From positions 1-61,678 of IMG/VR virus record IMGVR_UViG_3300050821_010313: 61,678 bases of DNA. One strand, written 5' to 3'. Position numbers and translations under genes: made by a program. The DNA is from a virus. The notes below the pieces were generated by a model. The model saw nothing but the letters and a program-made list of their open reading frames with translations. It ran no database searches and was not told the DNA's origin. This document shows positions 23,912 through 32,666 of the stretch, in pieces (the stretch's first letter is position 1; the number at the start of each line of letters is the position of its first letter).

Positions 23912-24282
23912 ATACAGCTCCCGGTCTTTTCCCGAAACTCTTTCAGTTTACGGGCGCGGAACTTCTCTAGCATCGTCTCGCGTGTGAGGCGTGAGCACTC
24001 CACGCACGCCTGTCCGGGGAACTTAGGGGGTCGACCGCGGCGGACCTTGCCGCAGCACCAGCACGTGTGCTTGACCTTGGGAGCGGGGGGCGGAGTCCCG
24101 GGGGCTAGGTGCCCCTCGACCAGGTCACCAAGCGCGTACCGGGTAGGCGTTACCTTGGGTGCGGGCTCGGGCCTGGCCCAGGTCTCATCGTAGCGACGGT
24201 AACGCTCGGCGCTGGGGTCGTAAGCGCGGGCCTGCTCCTCTTGGCGTTGACGGATGACTCGGCGAAGGAAGGCGTCAGGCAT
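23908..24282 (-). CDS. Hypothetical zinc-finger-like protein
   Basis: A 124-residue protein from ATG at 24282 behind GAGGA. The first half is helical and charged (LRRVIRQRQEEQARAY), the second has a zinc-finger-like set CWCCGKVRRGRPPKFPG...CVEC and a basic tail (LEKFRARKLKEFREK). The GRPPKFPG stretch resembles an AT-hook. It probably binds nucleic acid. The family looks like short phage zinc-finger proteins but is not assigned. Confidence 0.6.
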   Translation of the reverse strand: MPDAFLRRVIRQRQEEQARAYDPSAERYRRYDETWARPEPAPKVTPTRYALGDLVEGHLAPGTPPPAPKVKHTCWCCGKVRRGRPPKFPGQACVECSRLTRETMLEKFRARKLKEFREKTGSCI

Positions 24283-24284
24283 AC

Positions 24285-24494
24285 TTAGTCCTCGAAAAGA
24301 TCGGCAGGAGCGTCCAGGAACAGGTCGAACACGAACGTTGCCAACTTGCGCGCCTGAGGCGAGGTCATGGGCGGAAGGTTGTTCGTGTTGATCTCGTAGT
24401 AGGTCTTGCTTCGACGCTTGAGCCAGATCGCCTCGAAGAGATTGCACAGCGTCATGTAGATCTCGGCCTGCTTGTCGAGCTTTTTCTTGGTCAT
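24285..24494 (-). CDS. Hypothetical protein
   Basis: A 69-residue protein started at the inner ATG (TAAGG just upstream). Begins with Lys-rich MTKKKLDKQ and ends in a hydrophobic, acidic helix (LATFVFDLFLDAPADLFED). A 13-bp palindrome lies about 22 bases before its start. Function unknown. Confidence 0.6.
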   Translation of the reverse strand: MTKKKLDKQAEIYMTLCNLFEAIWLKRRSKTYYEINTNNLPPMTSPQARKLATFVFDLFLDAPADLFED

Positions 24495-24515
24495 GGCCCT
24501 TAGATGCTCCTTCCT

Positions 24516-24528
24516 TGAAACCGTTTCA
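24516..24528. promoter_or_regulatory. Palindrome TGAAACCGTTTCA (AAACNGTTT family)
   Basis: A perfect 13-bp palindrome that includes the stop codon of the upstream minus-strand gene. The core AAACNGTTT also occurs at 1251, 3314, 15574, 15606, 16911, 17999, 49712 and 59062, several at gene boundaries. It looks like the binding site of a dimeric phage regulator. Confidence 0.55.
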
Positions 24529-25206
24529 GATCTGATAGTCGGGCACGTGATCCGGCTCTTCAACCTCGACGAGGTCGCAGGGGCATCGAGGGTGATCGAC
24601 CGGGGGCATTTTCTGAAAGTACCCATACACGCACCGCGTCCCCTCGCGCGTGGGGTCGTACGTGTCGCGGGCGACGCCGTCGATGACCGCGACCAGGTGC
24701 CCGGACACGGAGCAGATCAGTCGGCCAGACGGCAGCTCCTCGGGCCTTAGGTGGACTCGACACCCTGTGCCAATCCACGCGTAACGGGGCGGGTTCGAGC
24801 CCTCGACTCGTGCACCACGTTTGAGGCCCATCGTTGGAACGAACTCCCAACCCATGCTCTCCAGGTAGGGCCGAAACACTTTCGGGAGCACGCCGAGGCG
24901 CGGGGACTTGTTCCGCTCCCTCTTCAGGCGCAGCTTCTGAGTCCTCTGGTACAGGGCCTCGTACACTTCCTCGTAGGGCAGCTCAGCCGCGATGGCAATC
25001 GCGCGCACGACGCAATCTCCGGTGTTGCCCTTGTACCCGGCCGCGGCCCGGCCTCCGTCGTCGTAGACCCATGGGGCCCAGATCTGCCCATTCGCCATGT
25101 GCAAGGTCACGGATCGTGGGATGCCTTCGTAGAAGCCGTCAAGGGTACGCGGGAAAAGGTCGCTCAACAGTTTCGCGGGCCAGTTGTGATCGGAGTCGTC
25201 GCTCAC
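24526..25206 (-). CDS. Papain-like cysteine hydrolase family phage protein
   Basis: A 226-residue protein begun at the GTG in a GTGA overlap; the upstream extension lies in another gene. It shows GNTGDCVVRAIAIA (candidate Cys nucleophile), then GVLPKVFRPYLESMGWEFV, then SVSGHLVAVIDGVARDTYD (His, then Asp), the order of a papain/C39-like Cys-His-Asp site. Phage relatives with this pattern (D-C-V-x-R-A-I, H-L-x-A-V-I-D-G, D-T-Y-D) are common and uncharacterised. It could be a peptidase or amidase acting on host protein. Confidence 0.7.
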   Translation of the reverse strand: MSDDSDHNWPAKLLSDLFPRTLDGFYEGIPRSVTLHMANGQIWAPWVYDDGGRAAAGYKGNTGDCVVRAIAIAAELPYEEVYEALYQRTQKLRLKRERNKSPRLGVLPKVFRPYLESMGWEFVPTMGLKRGARVEGSNPPRYAWIGTGCRVHLRPEELPSGRLICSVSGHLVAVIDGVARDTYDPTREGTRCVYGYFQKMPPVDHPRCPCDLVEVEEPDHVPDYQI

Positions 25207-25418
25207 GGATCTATCACCTCGCAGCGCAGTTCGTGACCCTGACGATTTTCGGGCCTCGGTAGCATGAAAACGTGAAAGCGACCGCCGAGCTTCGCAGGAT
25301 GCTTCTCGCCTGTGCAATAGGACGAGTGCATGTCTTCGAGGCCAAACGTGCACCCCAGCTCGCGGGCCTGGGCTCTCGCCCAGGTGACCGCCTCCTCGTA
25401 GGTGGAAAAGTTTCTCAC
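25203..25418 (-). CDS. Hypothetical protein
   Basis: A 71-residue protein with GTGA overlaps at both ends. An N-terminal helix (STYEEAVTWARAQARELG) is followed by Cys/His-containing strands and GGRFHVFMLP. Function not recognised. Confidence 0.6.
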   Translation of the reverse strand: MRNFSTYEEAVTWARAQARELGCTFGLEDMHSSYCTGEKHPAKLGGRFHVFMLPRPENRQGHELRCEVIDP

Positions 25419-25750
25419 GCGGTCTGCCGCTCGGCGTACTCGCGGGTCACGTGGGAGAGCCCCTCATAGTGGGCCATGTAGCAGCCGGCGGCGTCGAGCC
25501 CGTCGAGGCCGCGGACCTCGGGGCCGAAGGAGTGCTTCCACTTGCCGTCAACGACCGCGTAGCTCGTGATGATCGCGCCGTTCTGGAACTTGCGGCCGTG
25601 TCGAACGTTCAGGCGCACGCCGTCGAACCGGGTGGCCTTGGCTGCGAAGTTGAGGACGAAGCCGCGGACGTGCTCCCGGCTCGGGGTCTCGTCGAGCATC
25701 CAAGTCCCGCGGGCCACTACTTCGATCGTGTACATTTTGTTTGAGTTCAT
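25415..25750 (-). CDS. Hypothetical protein, first gene of the inverted cassette
   Basis: A 111-residue mixed alpha/beta protein (MYTIEVVARGTWML, VRLNVRHGRKFQNGAII). It starts with ATG 14 bases downstream of the sigma-54-like -12 element of module A, and no Shine-Dalgarno is seen, so translation is probably leaderless. Function unknown. Confidence 0.65.
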   Translation of the reverse strand: MNSNKMYTIEVVARGTWMLDETPSREHVRGFVLNFAAKATRFDGVRLNVRHGRKFQNGAIITSYAVVDGKWKHSFGPEVRGLDGLDAAGCYMAHYEGLSHVTREYAERQTA

Positions 25751-25885
25751 GCCCGGATACTAAGCAGACCCCGTGCCAGGCCCTGCTCTACTCCAAGTGC
25801 CTGTAATCCTTACCTTCTCCCCTTTACATTTTCTAGGCTTGTCCTGATTTTGGTCAATACCCCTGCGCGTGGATGCTCCAGTGCC
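25751..25885 (-). promoter_or_regulatory. Promoter module A (sigma-54-like)
   Basis: Minus strand, reading toward the gene: box 1 CACTGGAGCATCCACGCG, box 2 GAAAATGTAAAGG about 30 bases on, and box 3 TGGCACGGGGTCTGCTTAG, where GG and GC are exactly 10 bases apart as in -24/-12 promoters. Box 3 ends a few bases from ATG. Boxes 1 and 2 lie where activator sites of sigma-54 promoters usually are. This is one of four related modules (also 55617, 57215, 59012). Confidence 0.65.
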
Positions 25886-26077
25886 TTTTTCTCGGACAAC
25901 TGTTTTGCGCTTGGGAGGAGATGCCCGCCGCGTTGTGAAGCCCAGGCGGTTTACTGCAAGAAAATCAGCTACCCCTATGAGGGGTGCGCGAGTTCCTGAC
26001 TCTCGGCCATGCTGCGCGTTGTCCGGCTGGCATAGAGAGCAGGGAGCCTGGGCAGCGCGCGACCCTCACCTCTCCGC
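25886..26077. other. Gap before the portal gene
   Basis: About 190 bases between module A and the portal start. I see no convincing ORF; a GGGAGGAG followed by ATG leads to only five codons. A rightward late promoter would be expected here but no sigma-70 or sigma-54 consensus is evident. Confidence 0.4.
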
Positions 26078-27853
26078 GTGGAAACCTCCGACTTCTTCCA
26101 GCCAGGGCGCCCGACGATGCGGCGATACCTGGAGCTGCCGATCACCACGCGGCATGCCTGGGATTCGTATGCGGTAGTGGACAGCGCCCTGGAGCAGCTG
26201 GAGCAGGGCCAGTTCCTCGAGGCGAGCCTCCTCACTGATGCCGTCTACACGGACGATCGAGTGATAGGTTGCCTCAGCACCCGGATCAACGGACTGTTCG
26301 GGCTCCCGCTGGACTTCAAGTATCCAGGCCAGGACGACGCGCATGGCAGTGCCAAGCCAGCGGACGACGACCAGGGGCAAGACGTCGCGACCGTCAAGGT
26401 TGGCGAGGAAAAGGATCCTCCTGAGGTGCTGGCCCTCAAGAAGGAGATCTGCGAACTGGCGGAAAAGAACTGGGAGAAGATGGTCCCGGGCGCTGCGGCG
26501 CGGGAGCAGGTCCGCTGGGGGATCATGTTGAACGCTGGCGTGGGCCAGCTTGAATGGGACTGGGGCCGCGATGGGCTCCTTTGGCCAACGCTGAAGACCT
26601 GGAACTCGCAGTGGATTTTCTGGCGCTGGGACACGCGCAGTTACTGGCTCAACCACGCGGACGGCACGAGCGAGATTCACCCGGGGGACGGCTGCTGGGT
26701 CCTCTTCGCGCCCAACGGCCACAACCACGGCTGGCTCTACGGGCTGATCCGTGCACTCGGCAAGCTTTGGCTCGATCGCATCTTCACCGTACGCGACTGG
26801 GCCCGGGCCTCGGAGAAGTATTCGCTGGGCATCCTCAAAGCGAAGGTGCCGGCCGGCTCGAACGCGGACGACAAGAAAGACTTCGTAGCGACCGTCACGA
26901 ACATGCCGAACGAGACGGTCGTCCTCTTGCCCCAGGGCGAGAAGGACCAGGGCTCCTTTGACCTGGAGATGATGGAAACGGACGCGATGACGCATCCGGA
27001 TTTCTTCCAGCTCCGGATTCATCAGCTCGACGTGTCGATCGCCGTGTGTCTGCTCGGGCAGAACCTTTCGACCGAGATTGAGAAGGGCGGAAGCCGAGCA
27101 GCGGCCCAGGTTCACGACAACGTGCGCGGCGACTTCCTAAAGGCTGACGACGAGGTGTGGTCGTCTATGGTCCGCACACAGATCCTCACGCCTTGGGTGC
27201 GTCACAACTGGGGCGACATCATCGAGTCAATGGGTCGCGAGGTGACGGAGTTCGTTCCTGAGGTGTGTCACACGGTGGACCCGCCCGAGGACCTGCAGAA
27301 GAAGGCGGACGCCATCCTGAAGATTGGGCAGGCGATCGAAGGGCTCGCAGGCACCGAGGCGGACATTCACGCGCTGCTTCAGCAGCATGGAATTCCGACG
27401 CTCGACGAGAAGGCCACGCCGCAGCGTCCACCTCCAGGCGCGGACGTCAATGAGCGCCCGCCCGCGCCCGGCGGCGTGGGCACGCCCCAGGATGACCCCG
27501 CGACCGCGCCGGGGAACGGGGACAGAGGCGCGCAGGCGATGGTCGATACGTCGTTGCGTCGTGCTCGCGGACCCATCACGAAGCCTGGACAGCGCAAGGG
27601 TCGTGTCTTTGCGGACGATCTCGTGGACGCCGCTGTGAAGGCGGGGGCCGCCGCGGTCGAAAGCCGGAAAAAGGCTCTGCTGCACATCGTTCAGACGGCC
27701 CGCGACTTCGACGTGATGAAGGAGCAGATCAAGGCCCTGTACTTTGATGCTCCTCCGTCAGAGCTGCGCGGCGTCGTAGAGAAGGCGATCGCTGCGGCCC
27801 AGTTGCTCGGGCACGCCTCGGCGCGGGTTGACCACAGAGAGGCCGGGAAGTGA
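26078..27853 (+). CDS. Portal protein (Mu gp29-like, DUF935)
   Basis: A 591-residue portal. LLGQNLSTEIEKGGSRAA followed by VHDNVRGDFLKADDEVW is the hallmark segment of the Mu gp29/DUF935 family, and the N-terminal half (LTDAVYTDDRVIGCLSTRI) matches the family's opening. The C-terminal 130 residues are a Pro-rich linker and helices. It forms the dodecameric DNA gate at one vertex, docks TerL and later the tail. A GTG start is used without a strong ribosome-binding site. The gene heads the long structural operon. Confidence 0.92.
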   Translation: METSDFFQPGRPTMRRYLELPITTRHAWDSYAVVDSALEQLEQGQFLEASLLTDAVYTDDRVIGCLSTRINGLFGLPLDFKYPGQDDAHGSAKPADDDQGQDVATVKVGEEKDPPEVLALKKEICELAEKNWEKMVPGAAAREQVRWGIMLNAGVGQLEWDWGRDGLLWPTLKTWNSQWIFWRWDTRSYWLNHADGTSEIHPGDGCWVLFAPNGHNHGWLYGLIRALGKLWLDRIFTVRDWARASEKYSLGILKAKVPAGSNADDKKDFVATVTNMPNETVVLLPQGEKDQGSFDLEMMETDAMTHPDFFQLRIHQLDVSIAVCLLGQNLSTEIEKGGSRAAAQVHDNVRGDFLKADDEVWSSMVRTQILTPWVRHNWGDIIESMGREVTEFVPEVCHTVDPPEDLQKKADAILKIGQAIEGLAGTEADIHALLQQHGIPTLDEKATPQRPPPGADVNERPPAPGGVGTPQDDPATAPGNGDRGAQAMVDTSLRRARGPITKPGQRKGRVFADDLVDAAVKAGAAAVESRKKALLHIVQTARDFDVMKEQIKALYFDAPPSELRGVVEKAIAAAQLLGHASARVDHREAGK

Positions 27854-27857
27854 GCAC

Positions 27858-28580
27858 GTGGCTGGCGATGGCGACGAGCCGCTCGACGAGTTCGACGATG
27901 CTCCACCCCTTGACGATGAGGATTTCCTCACGTCCGTTGACGCAATGCTGCAGCACCTCAAAGAGCTGATCCCGATGCCCGCCGAAGAGTTTGCACGCTT
28001 GGAAGAGATCGCGCACCAGCGCGCTTTCACCGTTGCGAACGTGGCAGACCTCGACCTGGTCTCGGACGTGTGGGAAGCCATTGACGCGGCCGTGCGGAAC
28101 GGCGAGACGCTGGAAGACTTCCGGGAGCGCGTCGGGCAGAAGCTCGCGGACGCTTGGGGTGGAGAGGATCCCTCGCACCTGGAGACGATCTTCCGGACGA
28201 ACGTGCACAGCGCCTACAGCGCGGGGCGCGCGTATCAGAACTCGCGCGTGAAAGACACGCACCCGTACCTACATTATTCTGTTGTGGACGACGACCGTAC
28301 CTCTGAGATTTGCGAGGACCTGATCGGCGTCACGCTGCCGCAAGACGACCCGTTCATCGCGACACACCAGCCGCCCCTCCACTACCGCTGCAGGACTGAC
28401 GTCGTCGCGGTCACTGAGGAAGAGGCACGCGAGTACGGAATCGATGAGGTCGCGCCAGACGTGGAGCCTGACGAGGGCTTTGGCGGAGACCCGCTTGGGG
28501 AGTTTGAGCCGGACCTGTCTACGCGCCCGGCCGAAGTGGCTTCGATCTACGAGCTGAAGCTCATAAAGGAGACCCAGTGA
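27858..28580 (+). CDS. Head morphogenesis protein (Mu gpF-like)
   Basis: About 240 residues. ETIFRTNVHSAYSAGRAYQ, the VVDDDRTSEICEDL segment and HYRCRTDVVAV form the typical core of the Mu F / SPP1 gp7 minor head family. It follows the portal gene as in Mu. A GTG at 27858 with GGAAG upstream is chosen; a TTG at 27828 would add ten residues and overlap the portal gene. It is a minor head protein, probably associated with the portal and ejected or internal. Confidence 0.88.
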   Translation: MAGDGDEPLDEFDDAPPLDDEDFLTSVDAMLQHLKELIPMPAEEFARLEEIAHQRAFTVANVADLDLVSDVWEAIDAAVRNGETLEDFRERVGQKLADAWGGEDPSHLETIFRTNVHSAYSAGRAYQNSRVKDTHPYLHYSVVDDDRTSEICEDLIGVTLPQDDPFIATHQPPLHYRCRTDVVAVTEEEAREYGIDEVAPDVEPDEGFGGDPLGEFEPDLSTRPAEVASIYELKLIKETQ

Positions 28581-28975
28581 GCCCTACCCTGGGACTTTGT
28601 CGTGGCTGTGATGCGCCTTTGCAGCACGAGAACGGTAGCGTCGCGGACGGGTGCCCGTGCAACTCACCTCGTGGCGTCAATCACGGGCTCGTGCCCGCGT
28701 CGGTATGCACGTGCACTGCTTGTGATCCTGCACAGGGCGGGTTCTCACGAGGGACCGCTGATCAAGGAAGGTCAAGCATGAGCAAGGAAGAGTTTCAGGA
28801 GTTCGTGGAAGGCGCCGCGAGCGGTCACGCTGAAGTGGCCGACATGCGCGACTCGATGAAGCTGGCCGAGGTCGCGACCTTTGATCCGAAGCTCGCCGCG
28901 CTGGTCGAGGACGTTTTCGCGTCCGTTGAGCGCGTCGGCAACTACTGCTCGGCGAAGCTGGAGCGCCCCGCGTAA
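28577..28975 (+). CDS. Hypothetical protein with Cys-rich N-terminus
   Basis: A 132-residue protein with GTG in a GTGA overlap. Residues 8-50 carry many cysteines (CRGCDAPLQ, DGCPCNS, CTCTACDP), suggesting zinc binding. The second half is a helical domain (KEEFQEFVEGAASGH...). The internal ATG at 28778 has its own AAGGAAGG site and may give a second product without the Cys region. Unknown function between F-like and I-like genes. Confidence 0.6.
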   Translation: MSPTLGLCRGCDAPLQHENGSVADGCPCNSPRGVNHGLVPASVCTCTACDPAQGGFSRGTADQGRSSMSKEEFQEFVEGAASGHAEVADMRDSMKLAEVATFDPKLAALVEDVFASVERVGNYCSAKLERPA

Positions 28976-30510
28976 TGCCGGTCGATTTCACAGGCTACGC
29001 GGGCCTCCTCCTCGTAGACCTCAAGGGCGGCGCTGAGGATGTGCCCTTTGAACCGCCAACTGAGTTCTGCATTTTCCGGTTCGGTAAGATCGAAACGGAC
29101 AAAGGGACTTTCTACTTCGACGAGAAGTGTGCGGACATGATCGTGGCGGATCGCGCGCGGCGGAACGCGCGGGTTCAGATCGATTACGATCACCTGGCGA
29201 TCAAGTCTGAGAAGCCTGGCGACGGTATCGCCGCGGGCTGGTGCGACGTCGAGAAGCGCGCGAGCGGCCTGTGGGCCGTGCATGTGAAGTGGACGCCGAA
29301 GGCATCCGACTTCCTGAAAAATGGTGAGTACGCGTCGATCTCCCCCTTCTTTGGTGCGACGAAGGACAGCAAGAAAATCGTTTGCTTGATGAACGTCGCA
29401 ATCACGAACCTGCCCGCGACGATCAAGTCCGAGACGCTGGTCGCGGCTTCTCGCCTCTACTTCGAGACCCTCTCTGATGGTGAGCCGGTCGGCGGGGTCC
29501 AGGCCATGATCAAGCACGAGGGCGGGAAGTTCGTCCTCTACACGAAGGACGGCTCAAAGAAAATCCCCGGTGGTGAGCACGCCACCGAGGCAGAAGCGAA
29601 GAAGCACGAAGCGGCGATCAACATCAGCAAGGCTCGCGATGCGGGCCACAAGATTCCCAAGGAGAGCACGTCAATGGCCCACAAGCTCGGCGGTTACCTC
29701 GCAGCGCGGATGAAGAAGGACGGCATGAGCATGAAGGCTCTTGCCGAGAAGTGCGGACTCAGCGAAGAGCGGCTGCGCGCTCTGCACGATGGCGAGGATC
29801 CCACTCCCGAAGAGATGAAGTCGATCGGCATGAAGGGTTTCGGCATGAAGGACGGCGAGATCGAGGAGTCTGTCGACACGCATCGCGCCTCGACCCTCGA
29901 CAACGACGGCCTAGATGACGACGGGGACGACGACGAAGACGACGAGGAAGACGCCGCGGACAAGAAGAAGATCGCCGCCGCTCGCCGCCGGATCGAAGAG
30001 CGCAAGGCGCGCAAGCCGGCCGCTCGGGCCTCGCAGCGCAGGGAGCAGGACGACGAGCTGTCGCTGGATCTCGTGGAGCTGACCGGCACCACTGACCGCG
30101 ACGAGCAGCGCCGGAAGCTCGCGGGCGTGTTCGCGATGGCGGAGCAGTTCGCCCCCGTCAAGAAGCAGCTCGATCAGATCACGGCGAAGCACGAGGAGAC
30201 GAAGCGCGAGTCCCTGATCAAGCAGGGCAAGGAAGACGGCAAGCTGACGCCGAGCCTCCTGCGCTTCTGGGCCAAGCGCTCTCTCGCGGAGTTCGAGGAG
30301 TTCCTCAAGAGCGCCCCGATCCTCTCCGTGGAGAATCTCTCTCTGCGCGAGGCTGAGTCCAGCCAGGCCGCTGCAGTGCTCACGCACGAGGAGATCGAGG
30401 TTTGCCGGCTCAGCAACACGCCGGTCGACACTGTCGCCAAGTTCGTGCAGGACGAGCGCTCCGGGAAGAACCGGGACGACATCCTGAAGACCTACCTCGT
30501 CGGCGCGTAG
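28975..30510 (+). CDS. Prohead protease/scaffold (Mu gpI-like) with inserted HTH domain
   Basis: A 511-residue protein. Residues 1-160 match the phage I-like protease (QIDYDHLAIKS with the His, GWCDVEKRASGLWAVHVKWT, YASISPFFGA with the catalytic Ser). Next comes a small HEGGKFVLYTKDGSKK domain often seen in phage protease/head proteins, then an XRE-like helix-turn-helix (SMKALAEKCGLSEERLRAL), an acidic run of Asp/Glu, and a helical scaffold domain ending KTYLVGA. It would cleave itself and the capsid scaffold during head maturation. The HTH insertion is unusual in this family. One-base overlap (TAATG) with the gene before. Confidence 0.85.
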   Translation: MPVDFTGYAGLLLVDLKGGAEDVPFEPPTEFCIFRFGKIETDKGTFYFDEKCADMIVADRARRNARVQIDYDHLAIKSEKPGDGIAAGWCDVEKRASGLWAVHVKWTPKASDFLKNGEYASISPFFGATKDSKKIVCLMNVAITNLPATIKSETLVAASRLYFETLSDGEPVGGVQAMIKHEGGKFVLYTKDGSKKIPGGEHATEAEAKKHEAAINISKARDAGHKIPKESTSMAHKLGGYLAARMKKDGMSMKALAEKCGLSEERLRALHDGEDPTPEEMKSIGMKGFGMKDGEIEESVDTHRASTLDNDGLDDDGDDDEDDEEDAADKKKIAAARRRIEERKARKPAARASQRREQDDELSLDLVELTGTTDRDEQRRKLAGVFAMAEQFAPVKKQLDQITAKHEETKRESLIKQGKEDGKLTPSLLRFWAKRSLAEFEEFLKSAPILSVENLSLREAESSQAAAVLTHEEIEVCRLSNTPVDTVAKFVQDERSGKNRDDILKTYLVGA

Positions 30511-30548
30511 GCCGGCACATCCACCCTTTCAACCTGAGGAACTGACCA

Positions 30549-31022
30549 ATGGCAGCCCTTTCCGCAAACCGACCCACTGACAAGAGCGGCGACAAAACGC
30601 TGCAGCAGCGCGTCCAGATCCCGATCGCTGACAACGTCCACATCTACCAAGGTGCGCAGGTGCAGATCAACGCTGCCGGATACGCGACCCCCGCCGGGAC
30701 CGCGACTCAGGCAGACTCGCACACCTTCCTGGCGCTCGGCCGCGCGTTCGAGGAGTACGACAACACTGTGACGGGCCACGCACAGGGTGCGCTCACCTGT
30801 GAGATCGAGCAGGGGTGTTTCCTCTGGGACATCCTTGCGAGCGATCCCGTGGCTCAGGCAAACGTCGGCGCGACCGTCTATGCCGAGGACGATCACACGA
30901 TCCGCGCGACCTCGAACGGCACCACGCGCGCCAGCGCGGGCCGGTTGCTCGCGCTCGTCTCGGTGTCGGAGTATTCCCCGGCGCTGCAGGCGCTCGTTCA
31001 GACCGTGGTCGGCGTTCCGTAG
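30549..31022 (+). CDS. Probable head decoration/cement protein
   Basis: A 157-residue protein with beta-rich, Gly/Ala-rich sequence (VHIYQGAQVQINAAGYATP, GATVYAEDDHTI), resembling DUF2190-type capsid cement proteins that lie between protease/scaffold and major capsid genes. GAGGAAC lies seven bases before ATG. The identification rests on position and style, not on a decisive motif. Confidence 0.6.
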   Translation: MAALSANRPTDKSGDKTLQQRVQIPIADNVHIYQGAQVQINAAGYATPAGTATQADSHTFLALGRAFEEYDNTVTGHAQGALTCEIEQGCFLWDILASDPVAQANVGATVYAEDDHTIRATSNGTTRASAGRLLALVSVSEYSPALQALVQTVVGVP

Positions 31023-31064
31023 GCCGACTGACGATCCCCATCCCCGAACTGAGGACAAACTCAA

Positions 31065-32018
31065 ATGGAACTCACCCCCGGCAATCTCTCTGCGCTGCGC
31101 ACCAAGTACAGCCAGATCTTCCAATCGACATTCATCAACACGAACATCGTGTGGCCGAAGCTCGCGCAGCTCGTGCAGAGCGGCGCCGAGTCCGAGACCC
31201 ACGTGTGGGAAGATCGCATCCCGCAAGTTCGCCAGTGGGTCGGCGATCGCATCATCCGGAACGCCTCGCTGCGCTCCTACGTCCTGGCCAACCTCCCGTT
31301 CGAGCACACGCTCGGGCTGGACGTGTTCAAGGTGAAGGACAACAAGATCAACGCATTCGAGCCCACGGTTCGCATGCAGGCGATGGCGGCGAAGAAGTGG
31401 CCTGACATCCTGATCTTCGACAGCGTGAAGGGTGTGCTGGCGCAGGGGGCGACCTCAGCGGCCGTCACCTACGACAACGTGCCGTTCTTCTCGCAGTCGC
31501 ACCCCGTCAACATGGACAACCCCGCGAGCGCGCTGCAGAGCAACTACTACCCGAGCGGGTTCCCGCTCACGCACGCGAACTTCTCCGCGGTGCGCGAAGG
31601 CCAGCGCGCGCTGGTCGGCGCTGACGGGCTGCCGCTCGGCGTCAATCCGAACGTGCTGATCGTCGGTCCCGAGAACGAGCAGGCTGGGAAGCAGATCCTC
31701 GAAGCCGAGTGGATCACCCCTACCGGCACCTTTGCCGCGACCGGGAACCAAGGCCCCAGCCAGAACGTGCTGAAGGGCACCGCCGAGCTGCTGGTGGTCG
31801 ACGAGCTGGCGGGCAACGGCGGTCAGTGGTACCTGGCCGACTACAAGAAGCCGGTCAAGCCGCTGATCTTCCAGCTCCGCGAGGCTGCGCAGTTCGTGAT
31901 GCGCGTTCGGCCGGATGATGAGCCGGTGTTCGCGCGGCACGAGTTCCAGTACGGCGTCACCATGCGAGGCAACGCGGGGTATGGCCCGTGGTTCCTCATG
32001 GCCGCCGCGCATCCGTAG
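31065..32018 (+). CDS. Major capsid protein (Mu gpT-like)
   Basis: A 317-residue protein. Characteristic stretches of the Mu gpT family are present: WEDRIPQVRQWVGDRI near residue 50, FEHTLGLDVFKVKDN, FFSQSHPVNMDNP (cleaved or processed region), and RPDDEPVFARHEFQYGV near the end. It follows protease and cement genes as in Mu-like phages and builds the icosahedral head. GAGGACA precedes ATG. Confidence 0.93.
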   Translation: MELTPGNLSALRTKYSQIFQSTFINTNIVWPKLAQLVQSGAESETHVWEDRIPQVRQWVGDRIIRNASLRSYVLANLPFEHTLGLDVFKVKDNKINAFEPTVRMQAMAAKKWPDILIFDSVKGVLAQGATSAAVTYDNVPFFSQSHPVNMDNPASALQSNYYPSGFPLTHANFSAVREGQRALVGADGLPLGVNPNVLIVGPENEQAGKQILEAEWITPTGTFAATGNQGPSQNVLKGTAELLVVDELAGNGGQWYLADYKKPVKPLIFQLREAAQFVMRVRPDDEPVFARHEFQYGVTMRGNAGYGPWFLMAAAHP

Positions 32019-32092
32019 GCGACCGCTGACCAAGAACCTTGGGGCGTCGCCGGTACGCGGGCGCCCTCCTCGAACAAGAAGGAACACCTACC

Positions 32093-32644
32093 ATGAAACG
32101 GATCATCTTCCTCGCAGTTCTCGCGCTCGGCATGTTCGCTTACGCAAGCGACTACATGGCCGCGACATTTTCCCAGGTCGGGGCCGGCACTAACGGGATG
32201 ACCTCGGCTGCGCCCGCACTGGCTACCGACGGCATCGCGGTGCAATCGAAGCTCAACACCGTCTCCACGGACGGTCGCTGCTCCGCGCTCCTGGCTATCG
32301 TCACGGTTGAGGCTTCGTCTGGAAACAAGTTCGTCACTTCCGCGACTCAGGGTTACGAGCGCGGTTGGGTCTACTTGCCGAACCCTGACGGTGGTGCAGC
32401 TGCGTGGTCGGCGATGCCCTCGATGGACATCGCGATCGATGCCGGCACTCTCGGCGGGCAGGGTGGGGCATCCAGCATCTCGATCCCTGTCGTGCTCTCT
32501 TCGCTGCAGAGTGGTCGAGTTGTGGCGCTGCAAGGTGCCGGAGCCCGCGTGATGTGGCAGGCCGAGAATATTTCCCAGAGCAACACCCTTGACGCCGGAA
32601 CGTTCCTGGGCGTCCAGTTGTTCGCCCCCTCTTCCTGCCCGTAG
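32093..32644 (+). CDS. Exported hypothetical protein within the head module
   Basis: A 183-residue protein beginning with a typical Sec signal peptide (MKRIIFLAVLALGMFAYA then SDYMAA). The remainder is beta-rich and Gly/Ser-rich, with two Cys. AAGGAA precedes ATG; a longer upstream frame was rejected. A signal peptide on a protein encoded directly behind the major capsid gene is unusual; it may instead be a head protein with a hydrophobic start. Two other genes in the tail region share the feature. Confidence 0.7.
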   Translation: MKRIIFLAVLALGMFAYASDYMAATFSQVGAGTNGMTSAAPALATDGIAVQSKLNTVSTDGRCSALLAIVTVEASSGNKFVTSATQGYERGWVYLPNPDGGAAAWSAMPSMDIAIDAGTLGGQGGASSISIPVVLSSLQSGRVVALQGAGARVMWQAENISQSNTLDAGTFLGVQLFAPSSCP

Positions 32645-32666
32645 GCAGAGAAAGCAAGGTCCAGCA

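Noticed and set aside
23895-23940. GGTTCAAAT resembling a tRNA T-loop
   Set aside because: The flanking bases do not form a T-stem (GCCCG against ACAGC) and no acceptor partner for the CTCCC side occurs upstream.
26066-27115. Minus-strand ORF of 349 codons over the portal gene
   Set aside because: Antisense shadow; the portal frame carries the recognised DUF935 signature.
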